Positions 26,505-35,766 of a DNA stretch of 64,000 nucleotides are shown piece by piece. The notes under the pieces are model-generated. The model did not search any database. It was not told the DNA's origin and saw nothing but the letters and a program-made list of their open reading frames with translations. Each line of letters opens with the position of its first letter. Position 1 is the stretch's first letter. The translations under genes were made by a program, and so were the position numbers. Origin of the DNA: Roseomonas gilardii subsp. gilardii (lineage in GTDB: Bacteria; Pseudomonadota; Alphaproteobacteria; Acetobacterales; Acetobacteraceae); assembly GCF_023078375.1 (NCBI RefSeq), contig NZ_CP095554.1:3216501-3280500 (forward strand). Reading direction: 5' to 3'.

Positions 26505-27355
26505 CCTTCCGCGCGGTTCCCGTCATCCTCGGCGTAGAGATATACGCCGAGATTGAACCGGCGTGTCAGGGTCCCGGCCGCGGCCTCGCCCTTTTCCTCC
26601 AGCAGGGCCAGGGCGAGGCGGTTGATCTCGATCAGCATCCGCTGCGCCGACTCGCGCCCGGCGGCCTCCAGCGCCGTCACGACCTCCGGGCTCAGCCCGT
26701 CATAATGCACGCTGCGATCGAGGAAGGGCGCCGATCCGGAGGCGGCGACATTCGCCGTGGCTGCCGCGATGTGGTCATGCAGGTTGCGGGCGAAGAAGAA
26801 GAGCTGCTCTTCCTTGCCCGGCGCCGGCAGGAAGGCCGCGGCCAGCAGGTGAACGCGGTCCTCGGCGTCCAGCCGCACGATCCCCTGGGCGATCCAGTCA
26901 TCCAGCACCGCCCTCGGCCGGACATCGGTGGTGACCGAGGCAACCAGCCCCTCGAAGGACGGCACGCCCTCCGGTGCGCTGCGCGGCAGGGGCAGCGGCC
27001 GCCCGTCCGGGCCGGTATGGGAGGGCTGGCCCAGCCAGCGCGCGATGATCCCGGTGGCCAACGTCACCACCGCCGGCACCTCCGCGAGATCGGCGCCCTC
27101 CTCCCGCAGCCGGCGGATCTCCTTCCTATGCACGCCGGTCAGCAGGCTGATCCGGCTGTCCGTGCGGCTCTTCGGGTCCGGCAGCAGGTCCGTGGCCGCC
27201 ACCTCCACATAGAGGCCGCGCAGCAGGTCGGCGAAGACAGGGAAGGTCACGCCGCTGCGGATCAGCAGCCGCACGAGCGGGCGCAGGAGGCGGCGCAGCG
27301 GCCTGGTCAGACTGTCCGGCAGAGGCAGGTCGGCGCGGTCGGGAACAACTGGCAT
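26501..27355 (-). CDS. DUF6502 family protein
   Basis: About 284 residues. It begins with LTRPLRRLLRPLVRLLIRSGVTFPVFADLLRGLYVEVA split across two helices, followed by SRISLLTGVHRKEIRRLREE, a segment that looks like a helix-turn-helix typical of DUF6502. The ATG at 27355 gives the usual family N-terminus; a GTG at 27388 is an alternative. The protein has no signal peptide or membrane segment and is probably a cytoplasmic DNA-binding protein. It is coupled to the downstream DUF5666 gene by GTGA overlap. Two palindromes sit in its promoter region, so autoregulation is plausible. The molecular function of the family is not established. Confidence 0.75.
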   Translation of the reverse strand: MPVVPDRADLPLPDSLTRPLRRLLRPLVRLLIRSGVTFPVFADLLRGLYVEVAATDLLPDPKSRTDSRISLLTGVHRKEIRRLREEGADLAEVPAVVTLATGIIARWLGQPSHTGPDGRPLPLPRSAPEGVPSFEGLVASVTTDVRPRAVLDDWIAQGIVRLDAEDRVHLLAAAFLPAPGKEEQLFFFARNLHDHIAAATANVAASGSAPFLDRSVHYDGLSPEVVTALEAAGRESAQRMLIEINRLALALLEEKGEAAAGTLTRRFNLGVYLYAEDDGNRAEG

Positions 27356-27403
27356 CCGGAGGGATGGATCCTTGGGCTGCCTCTTCACTAGCACGGATCT
27401 TTC

Positions 27404-27420
27404 GTGGGAAAAATGCCCAC
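27404..27420. promoter_or_regulatory. Palindromic operator-like site 1 (17 bp)
   Basis: GTGGGAAAAATGCCCAC has inverted GTGGG/CCCAC ends around an AT core. It matches the reverse complement of site 2 at 15 of 17 positions. It lies 49 bases upstream of the DUF6502 ATG (16 from the alternative GTG), in the divergent region shared with the kinase gene. Confidence 0.55.
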
Positions 27421-27441
27421 AAAGCCCGCTCCGGCATTGAC

Positions 27442-27458
27442 GTGGGCAAATTTCCCAC
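27442..27458. promoter_or_regulatory. Palindromic operator-like site 2 (17 bp)
   Basis: GTGGGCAAATTTCCCAC is a near-perfect palindrome, 40 bases upstream of the kinase TTG start. Its centre is 38 bp from the centre of site 1. Two such sites in one divergent promoter region suggest cooperative binding of a dimeric regulator. Confidence 0.6.
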
Positions 27459-27497
27459 AAATACTTCGCCCATCACACCACTCCCAGGACCGGTCCC

Positions 27498-28220
27498 TTG
27501 TCTTTCGATGTCTCCGATCCGTCCTTCGTCCCCGCCCTGCCTCCTTCGCTGGCCCCTTCACTGGCCCCTTCACTGGCCCCTTCACTGGCCAGGATGATGG
27601 GCCGCCCCTGCCAGACCACCGGAGACGACGCGCTCCGGCAGCTTCGCCATCATTCCAAGAACGCCCTGCAAAGGATCCTGGCCCAGCTTTGGCATTCGGA
27701 GGATCTCCAGGCGACACCGGAAGGGCGGCGCCTAGTGCGGGACCTGGAAAACCGGATCAGCCTTTCCGCCGGGATCTCCGACGATCTCTTCGGCTTCACC
27801 CGGGAGCCCCGGCCGCTGGACGAGCGCCTCCGCTCCCTGTGCGAGAAGGTGGTCGGGCTGATGGCCGATCCGGACCAGCGCATCACCCTGACGCTGCGGA
27901 CCGACGACACCTGCCCGGACCACCTGGAGAACCTCGTGCTGCGGGTCGCGCATGAGATGGTGGGCAATGCCGTGAAGCACGGCCTTCACGTCCGCCTGTC
28001 CGGGCAGATCGCCGTGGAGTTCGGGTGGCAGGGAAAGGGCTGGCAGCTCCGCGTCGCCGATGACGGCTGGGGCCCTTCCCCTGGCGCCGCGGATGGCGAC
28101 GGCATGCAGCTGATGCGCAGCCTGGCCGCGCCCTATGGTGGCCAGATCATGATGAACCGGCAGGACAACATGACCGTCGTCACGCTCGACCTCCCCGCCA
28201 CCGACTCCGAAAGCCACTGA
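27498..28220 (+). CDS. Sensorless HisKA_2/HWE-like histidine kinase
   Basis: A 240-residue soluble kinase. The phosphoacceptor box is RQLRHHSKNALQRI (His51/His52), resembling HisKA_2/HWE kinases. The ATPase part has HEMVGNAVKHG (N-box, Asn157) and VADDGWGP (188-193), and ends GMQLMRSLAAPYGGQI. No sensory domain, membrane segment or receiver domain is present, and no response regulator gene is nearby. The TTG at 27498 has AGGA eight bases upstream; ATGs at 27594/27597 are alternatives that would skip a PSLA-repeat N-terminus. It is transcribed divergently from DUF6502/DUF5666 and may share regulation through the two palindromes. Confidence 0.75.
   Translation: MSFDVSDPSFVPALPPSLAPSLAPSLAPSLARMMGRPCQTTGDDALRQLRHHSKNALQRILAQLWHSEDLQATPEGRRLVRDLENRISLSAGISDDLFGFTREPRPLDERLRSLCEKVVGLMADPDQRITLTLRTDDTCPDHLENLVLRVAHEMVGNAVKHGLHVRLSGQIAVEFGWQGKGWQLRVADDGWGPSPGAADGDGMQLMRSLAAPYGGQIMMNRQDNMTVVTLDLPATDSESH
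27551..27586 (+). repeat. Three exact 12-bp tandem repeats
   Basis: GGCCCCTTCACT occurs three times in a row (27551, 27563, 27575), followed by a partial copy. In the kinase frame it encodes repeated Leu-Ala-Pro-Ser. Because 12 is a multiple of three, copy-number change would lengthen or shorten the N-terminus without breaking the frame. Confidence 0.85.
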
Positions 28221-28320
28221 CGCGGTCCGGCCACGGCCCGCCTCGCACGAAAGGAAGCACCCTCTGCTCCCTTCCCTGTTCCTCAGCCCCCTGCCAGCAG
28301 CCGGCCCGCTGTTCCTGAGC

Positions 28321-28680
28321 GTGCCGCTGGCCCTGGCGGTTCCGCTGCTGCACCGGGAGCATGCCGCCCGGCATGTGGGAACCTCAGCCGGCGGCCCCGG
28401 AATGCCAGAGACTGGAATGGTGACCGGATTGCTCACCGGATTGGCCAGACGGAGGCCCGTTTCCGGAGGGCTGTCCTTCCGGCAGGAGCACCCCCTCTTG
28501 GGCTGGGGCGATGCCGGTGCCCCGTTCCGGCAGCCCCGCCCCGTCCCTCTCGCCTCGGGGGAACCGCTGCCCCTGGCCCCCCGGCACTGGCAGGCCCGGG
28601 ATGTCCTGGCTGTCCTCCTGATCGCCCTGGCCGGTATCGCCATCGCCTACGGCTTCGGCCAGTTGGATGAGTTGCGGTAA
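28321..28680 (+). CDS. Small hypothetical membrane protein
   Basis: About 119 residues from a GTG at 28321. The frame is open further upstream and a good AAAGGAAG ribosome binding site (28250-28257) precedes a CTG at 28264, so the true start may be there, adding a hydrophobic leader. A clear transmembrane helix near the C-terminus is [20 protein letters not shown], ending QLDELR. The middle is Pro/Gly-rich without a known domain. It follows the kinase by about 100 bases on the same strand and ends 3 bases before the convergent lolD stop. No function can be assigned. Confidence 0.5.
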   Translation: MPLALAVPLLHREHAARHVGTSAGGPGMPETGMVTGLLTGLARRRPVSGGLSFRQEHPLLGWGDAGAPFRQPRPVPLASGEPLPLAPRHWQARDVLAVLLIALAGIAIAYGFGQLDELR

Positions 28681-28683
28681 CCC

Positions 28684-29365
<682 letters not shown>

Positions 29366-29373
<8 letters not shown>

Positions 29374-30619
29374 TGCGCAGCGCCACCACCGGATCGGTCT
29401 TCGCCGCGCGCCAGGACGGGTAGAGCGTCGCCAGCAGCGACAGGCCGAGCCCCATCAGCACCACCTGCGCCACCTCATGCGGGTTCACCACCGCCGGCAA
29501 CTTGGTGAGGAAATAGACCTCCGGACTGAACAGCTCCGTCCCCGTCAGCGCCTGCAGGGCCTCGCGGATACGCTCGATATTGGCGCAGAAGACGATGCCG
29601 ATCAGGAAGCCGATCAGCGTTCCCGCCACGCCGACGCTGGCGCCGCAAAGCAGGAAGATCCGCATGATCGCGCCGCGCGTGGCACCCACCGTGCGCAGCA
29701 CCGCGATGTCCTTGGTCTTGTCCTTCACCAGCATGATCAGGGAGGAGACGATGTTGAAGGCCGCCACGACGATGATCAGGGTGAGGATCAGGAACATCAC
29801 GTTCCGTTCCACCTGCACCGCGTTGAAGAAAGAGGAATTGGCGCTCTGCCAGTCGAGGATACGCACGCGGGTTGGCATCAGCGCGGCATAGATCTCCCGC
29901 GCGATGGCGGAAACACGGTCGGGGTTGTCCACGAAGACCTCGACCTGCGAGGCCGCACCCTGCAACTGGAAATAGACCTGCGCCGCCTGGAAGGGCATGA
30001 AGACGTAGGAGCTGTCGTATTCGTTCATCCCCGCCTCGAACATCGCCACGACCTCATAGGACCGCAGGCGCGGCACGGTGCCGATGACGGTGGTGCGCCC
30101 CTGTGGCGAGACCAGGGTGATGCGGTCGCCCAGGCGCAGGCCCAGCTTCTGCGCCAGCCGCGTGCCGATGACGATGGTGTCGTCGCCACCGAAACGCTCC
30201 AGGCTGCCGAGGCGGATATTGCCGGCGATCAGGGGACGCGCGCGCAGGTCCTCCGGCCGGATGCCGCGGGCGATGCCACCCGAGGCGCCGCCGGCATCGG
30301 AGGTGAAGAGTACCTGCCCCTCGACGATCGGCGTCGCCGAGACCACGCCGGGCACGGCACGCACCTTGGCCGCGATCTCGTCGAAATCCGGCAGCTTCCC
30401 GCCCTGGGCCGCATAGACGCCCATATGGCCGTTCAGCCCGAGGATGCGGCCCAGCAACTCCTGGCGGAAGCCGTTCATCACGCTCATGACGATGATCAGC
30501 GTCGCCACGCCGAGGGCGATGCCCACCAGCGAGAAGATCGCGATCACCGAAACGAAGCGTTCGCCCTTCCGCGCCCTCAGGTAGCGGAAGGCGACGGCAC
30601 GCTCGAAGGCGTTGAACAT
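29366..30619 (-). CDS. lolC: Lipoprotein-releasing ABC transporter permease (LolC/LolE type)
   Basis: The 417-residue permease has the LolC/E layout. An N-terminal helix ([20 protein letters not shown], about 22-41) is followed by a large periplasmic domain of about 230 residues and three C-terminal helices ([20 protein letters not shown]; the segment around [30 protein letters not shown]). The motif [20 protein letters not shown] is typical. Only one permease gene is next to lolD, so this may act as a homodimer or LolF-like protein unless a second copy is elsewhere. Its ATG overlaps the proS stop (TGATG). Confidence 0.92.
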
Positions 30620-31926
30620 CAGGCGCGGAGCTTGGCCAGCGCGTCCTCGACCGACAACTCCTCGCGCTCGCCGGTCATGCGCCGCTTCAGCTCGACCTTG
30701 CCGGCCGCCGCGCCGCGCGGGCCGACCACCACCTGCCAGGGGAAGCCCATCAGGTCGGCATCGGCGAACTTCACGCCGGCGCGCTCGGGGCGGTCATCAT
30801 AGACCGCATCCCCGGCGAATTCCGCGTAGATCCGATCGCAGACCGCGTCGCAGGCCGCATCGCCGCTCTTCAGGTTCAGGATGGCGAGCCTGTAGGGTGC
30901 GATGGCGTCCGGCCACTTGATGCCGTTCTCGTCGTGATTGGCCTCGATCGCCGCGGCCACGAGGCGCGACACGCCGATGCCGTAGGAGCCCATCTCCGGA
31001 TGCACGGGATTGCCTTCCGGCCCCGTCACCTGGAAGCCCATGGAGGCCGAGTACTTGGTGCCGAAATAGAAGATATGGCCGACCTCGATGCCGCGCGCCG
31101 AGACCTGCTCCTCCGCCGCGACGGCGTTCCAGGCGGCCTCGTCATGCATCTCGTCGGTGGCGGCGTAGCGGCTGGTCCAGAAATCGACATGCGGCGTCAG
31201 GTCGCCGTCATAGTCCGGCGCCTCGGCCAGCGGGTCATAGGCCAGCAGGTCACGGTGCAGGAAGACCTGGCTCTCGCCCGTCTCCGCCAGGATGATGAAC
31301 TCGTGGCTCAGATTGCCGCCGATCGGGCCGGTATCCGCCCGCATCGGGATCGCCTTCAGCCCCATCCGCGCGAAGATCCGCAGATAGGAGACGAACATCC
31401 GGTGATAGGACTTCCGCGCCTCCTCCGGCGAGATGTCGAAGGAATAGCCGTCCTTCATCAGGAACTCGCGGCCGCGCATCACGCCGAAACGGGGGCGCAC
31501 CTCGTCCCGGAACTTCCACTGGATGTGGTAGAGGTTGCGCGGCAGGTCGCGATAGGACTTGGCGAAGCCCTTGAAGATGTCGGTGACCATCTCCTCGTTG
31601 GTCGGGCCGAACAGTATCTCGCGATCATGCCGGTCGCGGATGCGCAGCATCTCCTTGCCGTAGTCGTCATAGCGCCCGCTCTCCCGCCACAGCTCGGCGG
31701 ACTGGATCGTGGGCATCAGGATCTCCTGCGACCCGGTCCGATCCTGCTCCTCCCGCACGATCCGCTCGATGTTGCGCAGCACGCGCAGGCCGAGCGGCAG
31801 CCAGGCATAGATGCCGGCGCTGGTCTGGCGGATCAGCCCGGCGCGCAGCATCAGGCGGTGCGAGGCGATCTGCGCCTCGGCGGGCGTTTCCTTCAGCGTC
31901 GGCAGGAAGGCGCGGGACAGGCGCAA
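30619..31926 (-). CDS. proS: Prolyl-tRNA synthetase (short alphaproteobacterial type)
   Basis: A class II synthetase of 435 residues, the short type lacking the large editing insertion found between motifs 2 and 3 of the E. coli enzyme. Visible motifs are [33 protein letters not shown], motif 2 ([20 protein letters not shown]) and motif 3 ([17 protein letters not shown]). The anticodon-binding domain follows, ending [10 protein letters not shown]. It has its own intergenic region upstream, preceded by a terminator-like hairpin at 32022-32054. Confidence 0.95.
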   Translation of the reverse strand: MRLSRAFLPTLKETPAEAQIASHRLMLRAGLIRQTSAGIYAWLPLGLRVLRNIERIVREEQDRTGSQEILMPTIQSAELWRESGRYDDYGKEMLRIRDRHDREILFGPTNEEMVTDIFKGFAKSYRDLPRNLYHIQWKFRDEVRPRFGVMRGREFLMKDGYSFDISPEEARKSYHRMFVSYLRIFARMGLKAIPMRADTGPIGGNLSHEFIILAETGESQVFLHRDLLAYDPLAEAPDYDGDLTPHVDFWTSRYAATDEMHDEAAWNAVAAEEQVSARGIEVGHIFYFGTKYSASMGFQVTGPEGNPVHPEMGSYGIGVSRLVAAAIEANHDENGIKWPDAIAPYRLAILNLKSGDAACDAVCDRIYAEFAGDAVYDDRPERAGVKFADADLMGFPWQVVVGPRGAAAGKVELKRRMTGEREELSVEDALAKLRA

Positions 31927-32245
31927 AGCAGTCGTCTCCGGGAGAACGAGGGCAAAGGAAGCGGTTCAGGGGGCGCAACCTAGAGCGGATCGCGGCGCGG
32001 CGAAACGGCCCGGAAAGCGACAAAAAGAAAGGGCCGCACCAGGAGGCACGGCCCGAAGTTTAGGGAGGAAACGCCAGTCACACGGCAGAAAGAGGACTAA
32101 CCCTCTTCCTGTTCCTGAATCTGACCCTTCTGGTCCTTCTTCGCAATCGCGAAACGGCCATCGGAGAGCGAAAATTGGGCTCCTCTCTCCGGAACAGCCC
32201 ATTTTCCCGGCTATAATGGCTTTATTTTAGGCAAACAGCCGAAAC
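31927..32245. other. Intergenic region between DUF1467 gene and proS
   Basis: A 319-base gap. It holds a strong minus-strand terminator (32022-32054) and, below it, the probable proS promoter. Upstream of the terminator there is a region with somewhat biased codons but no start codon in the best frame, so I do not call a gene there. Confidence 0.5.
32022..32054 (-). terminator. Rho-independent terminator after rnj-DUF1467
   Basis: Read on the minus strand, a 10-bp stem (32054-32045 with 32040-32031, loop TCCT) is followed by TTTCTTTTT (32030-32022). Two of the pairs are G-U wobbles only on the minus strand, which agrees with the T-tract in giving direction. It separates the rnj/DUF1467 transcript from proS. 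Confidence 0.8.
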
Positions 32246-32503
32246 TCAATGCATCGCAAGCCAGCCATGGCGAAAGGAAAGGTAATCGCTGCGGATCACC
32301 ATCTCCAGCCCGATCCAGATCACGGCCGAAATGGCCGTGGTCAGCAGGGCCTTCCGCCCGAGGCGAGGGGCCAGCGGCGCGCCCCGCCAGCCACCGGGCG
32401 TCGATTCCGCATCCGTGTCCGGCCGCACCCCGAGGGGCAGGGTGACGAACAGCACGGTCCACCAGACAAGAAAGAAGACCACGATCCCGGTGACGACGCC
32501 CAT
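32246..32503 (-). CDS. DUF1467 family membrane protein
   Basis: An 85-residue protein with two transmembrane helices: GIVVFFLVWWTVLFVTLPLG at the N-terminus, with GVRPD directly after it, and LLTTAISAVIWIGLEMVI near the C-terminus. This is the DUF1467 pattern, found in alphaproteobacteria next to proS and rnj. It is 3 bases downstream of rnj and surely co-transcribed. No function is established. Confidence 0.85.
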   Translation of the reverse strand: MGVVTGIVVFFLVWWTVLFVTLPLGVRPDTDAESTPGGWRGAPLAPRLGRKALLTTAISAVIWIGLEMVIRSDYLSFRHGWLAMH

Positions 32504-32506
32504 GGC

Positions 32507-34153
32507 TCAGACCCGCAGCAGATGCACGTCCACCATCGGCCGCTTGCGCAGCCGGCGGCCGAGCGCCCGGCGCAGGATGGCACGGGCGGCCTCGCGCAGC
32601 GGGTCGTCGTCCCGCCGCAGGTTGAGCGGCAGTTCCTCCACGGCACGGGCCAGCTCGGCGGCGATCTGCCCCGGCGCCGCGTCGAGCTGCTCGAACAGAC
32701 CGGGGGCGGAAACCTGCGGCTCCCCGCGCACCCGCCCTTCCCGGTCCACCGCCAGGGAGGCGACGATCACCCCGTTGAACAGCATCCGCCGCCGGGCCGA
32801 AAGTACCCCGCCCTCCAGCGGCAGGAGCCTGTCGCCGTCGATGGCCAGGCGGCCGGTGGGGACGGAATCCACCACATCCGGCTTGTTGCCGGACAGCTCC
32901 AGCACATCGCCGTCCTCGATCAGGATCGGCGTCGCCCCGATCGCACGCGCCAGCTCCGCATGCTGCTCCAGATGGCGCCACTCGCCATGCACAGGCACGG
33001 AGAAGCGCGGCCGCACCAGCTCGTAGAGGCGCTTCAGCTCCCCCTTCGCCGGATGGCCGGACACATGGACCTGCCGCTCATCGGCGGTCACCACCCGGCA
33101 GCCGGCCCGGCGGAGCTGATCCTGCACCCGGGCGATGGCGCGCTCGTTGCCGGGGATCTGGCGGGAGGAATAGATCACCGTATCCCCCTCCCCCAGCGAG
33201 ATATTGGGATGGGTGTCGGCGGCGATCTTGGACAGCGCCGAGCGCGGCTCGCCCTGGCTGCCGGTGCAGATGATCAGCAGCTCCTCGTCCGGCAGGTAGC
33301 CGGCCTCGTCCTCGCTCAGGAAGGGCGGCGTGTCCTTCAGATAGCCGCACTCCCGCGCCGCCGCATCGGCATTGCGCAGCGAGCGCCCGAACAGCGCCAC
33401 CTGCCGCCCATTGGCCCGCGCGGCATGGGCGATGCTTTCCACCCGCGCCACATTGGTGGCGAAGCAGGTCACGGCCACCCGGCCACGCAGCTCGCCGATC
33501 AGCGCCGTCAGCTCGCGGCGGACATCCGCCTCGCTGCCGGAATAGCCCTCGACCAGCGCATTGGTGCTGTCGCAGACCATGGCCAGCACGCCCTCACGCC
33601 CCAGGGCGGCGAAACCCTCCTCATCCGTGGGCAGGCCCAGGAGGGGGTTCGGGTCGAGCTTCCAGTCGCCCGTGTGCAGCACCGTACCGTATGGCGTGCG
33701 GATCGAGAGGGCCTGCGCCTCCGGCACCGAATGCGCGACCCGGAGGAAGCGCATGGCGAAGGGGCCCAGCTCCAGGCTGCCGCCGAGCGGGATGGTGTGC
33801 AACTCCGCCTGGTGCAGCAACCCGGCCTCCCCCAGCTTCCGGCGCAGCACGGCGGAGGCGAAGGGGCTGGCATAGATCGGGCATCGAAGCTGCGGCCAGA
33901 GCGGGGCCACGGCGCCGAGATGGTCCTCATGCGCATGGGTGATCACCAGCCCGACCAGCTTGTCGCGCCGCTCGGCCAGCCAGCCGGCATCGGGGACCAT
34001 GACCTCGGCTTCCGGCGTGTCGGTGCCGCCGAAGCCGATGCCACAATCCACCGCGAGCAGAGCCCCGTCGCAGCGGTACACATTCAGGTTCAGGCCGATC
34101 TCCCCGGTCCCGCCAAGCGGGATCAGGGCGAGGCCGGAGGAGGATTCCGTCAT
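32507..34153 (-). CDS. rnj: Ribonuclease J
   Basis: RNase J is a metallo-beta-lactamase/beta-CASP nuclease with endo- and 5'-exonuclease activity in mRNA and rRNA processing. The 548-residue product has the zinc motif ITHAHEDHLGAVAPLW (about 72-87), the DSTNALVEGYSGSEADVR segment of the beta-CASP region, IICTGSQGEPRSALSKIA, and VHVSGHPAKGELKRLYELVRP, of which only parts are quoted here, before a short C-terminal domain. The length matches alphaproteobacterial RNase J. It lies between coaX and the DUF1467 gene. Confidence 0.94.
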   Translation of the reverse strand: MTESSSGLALIPLGGTGEIGLNLNVYRCDGALLAVDCGIGFGGTDTPEAEVMVPDAGWLAERRDKLVGLVITHAHEDHLGAVAPLWPQLRCPIYASPFASAVLRRKLGEAGLLHQAELHTIPLGGSLELGPFAMRFLRVAHSVPEAQALSIRTPYGTVLHTGDWKLDPNPLLGLPTDEEGFAALGREGVLAMVCDSTNALVEGYSGSEADVRRELTALIGELRGRVAVTCFATNVARVESIAHAARANGRQVALFGRSLRNADAAARECGYLKDTPPFLSEDEAGYLPDEELLIICTGSQGEPRSALSKIAADTHPNISLGEGDTVIYSSRQIPGNERAIARVQDQLRRAGCRVVTADERQVHVSGHPAKGELKRLYELVRPRFSVPVHGEWRHLEQHAELARAIGATPILIEDGDVLELSGNKPDVVDSVPTGRLAIDGDRLLPLEGGVLSARRRMLFNGVIVASLAVDREGRVRGEPQVSAPGLFEQLDAAPGQIAAELARAVEELPLNLRRDDDPLREAARAILRRALGRRLRKRPMVDVHLLRV

Positions 34154-34176
34154 TCTGTTCTCGTTCTGATAAGCAT

Positions 34177-34995
34177 CTAATCGGGGTCCGGTTTCAGGGC
34201 GTCGGGCAAGCTGGTGCGGTGGAAGATGGGCGTGGGGTTACGATCCGCCAACAGCCGCAGACCCTCCAGGGTGATATCGGGGTCGGTCTTCTCGATCACC
34301 GCGGTACCCTCGGCGAAGAGCGGCGCCAGCCCGCCGGTGGCCACCACCTTCATGGGCGCGCCGAATTCCGCGCGGATCCGCTCCACGATCCCCTCGATCA
34401 GCCCGACATAGCCCCAGAAGATCCCGGACTGCATGGCTGGCACCGTGTCGCGCCCGATCACCGATTGCGGCCGGCCGATGCCGATCCGCGGCAGGCGGGC
34501 GGCGGCCCGGTGCAGCGCCTCGATCGACAGGCTGATGCCCGGAGCGATCACGCCGCCGAGATAGCTGCCCTTCCCATCCACGACATCGAAGGTGGTGGCG
34601 GTGCCGAAATCCACCACCACCAGCGGCCCGTGATAGTGGTGATGCGCCGCCAGGGCGTTCAGCAACCGGTCGGCGCCAACCTCCTTCGGGCGGTCCACCA
34701 GGATCTGGAAGCCCCAGTCCACCGCGGCCCGGGCCACCAGGGGCTCGCAGGAGAACCATTCCCGCGACAGGCGCCGCAGATTGTACAGGGCGGCCGGCAC
34801 CACGGTGCCGATGGCGCAGCGGTCGATGGCCGAAGGGTTCAGCCCCACATGGCGGAACAGGGCCAGGAGCCAGACGGCGTATTCGTCGCTGGTCCGGTCG
34901 TCCCGCGTGGCGATGCGCCAGCGGCCACGCCATTCCCGGCCGTCATGAACCGCGAAGACGACATTGGTGTTGCCTGCATCGATGGCCAGCAACAT
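34177..34995 (-). CDS. coaX: Type III pantothenate kinase CoaX
   Basis: CoaX phosphorylates pantothenate in coenzyme A synthesis. The 272-residue acetate/sugar-kinase-fold protein starts [19 protein letters not shown] (phosphate 1 motif), and has [16 protein letters not shown] and [20 protein letters not shown] with [11 protein letters not shown] after it. The length is normal. It lies 15 bases after birA. Confidence 0.94.
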   Translation of the reverse strand: MLLAIDAGNTNVVFAVHDGREWRGRWRIATRDDRTSDEYAVWLLALFRHVGLNPSAIDRCAIGTVVPAALYNLRRLSREWFSCEPLVARAAVDWGFQILVDRPKEVGADRLLNALAAHHHYHGPLVVVDFGTATTFDVVDGKGSYLGGVIAPGISLSIEALHRAAARLPRIGIGRPQSVIGRDTVPAMQSGIFWGYVGLIEGIVERIRAEFGAPMKVVATGGLAPLFAEGTAVIEKTDPDITLEGLRLLADRNPTPIFHRTSLPDALKPDPD

Positions 34996-35010
34996 GGATC
35001 TTGGCCTCCC

Positions 35011-35766
35011 TCAGCCCGCGAGTTCACCCGCGACAACGGTGTGAACACGTTCCTCCGTCGCTATCAGGAGAGCCCCGTCCTCGGCCAGCCCCTCGAAACG
35101 ACCCGTTATCGATCCCTGCGGACGCCGCACCGTCAGGACGGCGCCGGGTGCCGGCCCGCGCGCCATCCAGGCGGCCCGGACAGGGCCGAAACCCTCCTCT
35201 GCCCGGCGCTGCCGCCAGTGGCTGAGACATTCCAGCAGCCGCCAGGCGAAAGTTTCCGGCCCCGGCGGAACCCCACAAACATCGGCGAGACATGTCACAG
35301 GCCGGTCAGGAAGCTGCGGCGCATAGGCGAGATTGACCCCGATCCCCAGCACGATCCACGGCATCCCTGCCGCGTCCAGGCCGGAATTCAGCAGGATGCC
35401 CGCGCATTTCGCGCCGTTCAGCAGCAGGTCGTTCGGCCATTTCACGGAGAGCGGCACGCCGGCAGGCAGGAAGCCTGCCAGGGCATCGGCCAGAGCCACC
35501 GCCGCCAGCAGCGAATACTGCGGCAACTGCCGTGGCGCCTCGCGCGGGCGCAGCAGGAGCGAGAGATGCAGGTTGCCGGACAGGGACTGCCATGCCCGGC
35601 CATACTGGCCTCGCCCCGCCGTCTGGCGCAGCGCCAGGGCGGCGGTTCCTTCAGGCTCGCCCGTGGACGCGAGGGCCAGCAGGTGGTCCTGCGTGCTGGA
35701 AAGGCTCTCATGCACCTGGAGCCGCCAGCCGAAGCCGGCGGCCCCGGGTGTCACCGGCTCACTCAC
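35011..35766 (-). CDS. birA: Biotin-[acetyl-CoA-carboxylase] ligase BirA (group I)
   Basis: BirA attaches biotin to the carboxylase carrier protein. The 251-residue enzyme has [10 protein letters not shown], the biotinyl-AMP loop [13 protein letters not shown] (normally GRGRxGR; the fourth residue is Gln here) and [19 protein letters not shown]. There is no N-terminal winged helix, so it cannot act as a repressor as in E. coli. The GTG at 35766 overlaps the nuoN stop (GTGA), which places birA at the end of the complex I transcript. Confidence 0.92.
   Translation of the reverse strand: MSEPVTPGAAGFGWRLQVHESLSSTQDHLLALASTGEPEGTAALALRQTAGRGQYGRAWQSLSGNLHLSLLLRPREAPRQLPQYSLLAAVALADALAGFLPAGVPLSVKWPNDLLLNGAKCAGILLNSGLDAAGMPWIVLGIGVNLAYAPQLPDRPVTCLADVCGVPPGPETFAWRLLECLSHWRQRRAEEGFGPVRAAWMARGPAPGAVLTVRRPQGSITGRFEGLAEDGALLIATEERVHTVVAGELAG

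Noticed and set aside
31966-32202. Open frame of 78 codons on the minus strand upstream of proS
   Set aside because: It runs straight through the strong terminator hairpin at 32022-32054, lacks a family signature, and its codon third positions are not convincing. A second frame ending at 32097 looks protein-like but has no start codon.
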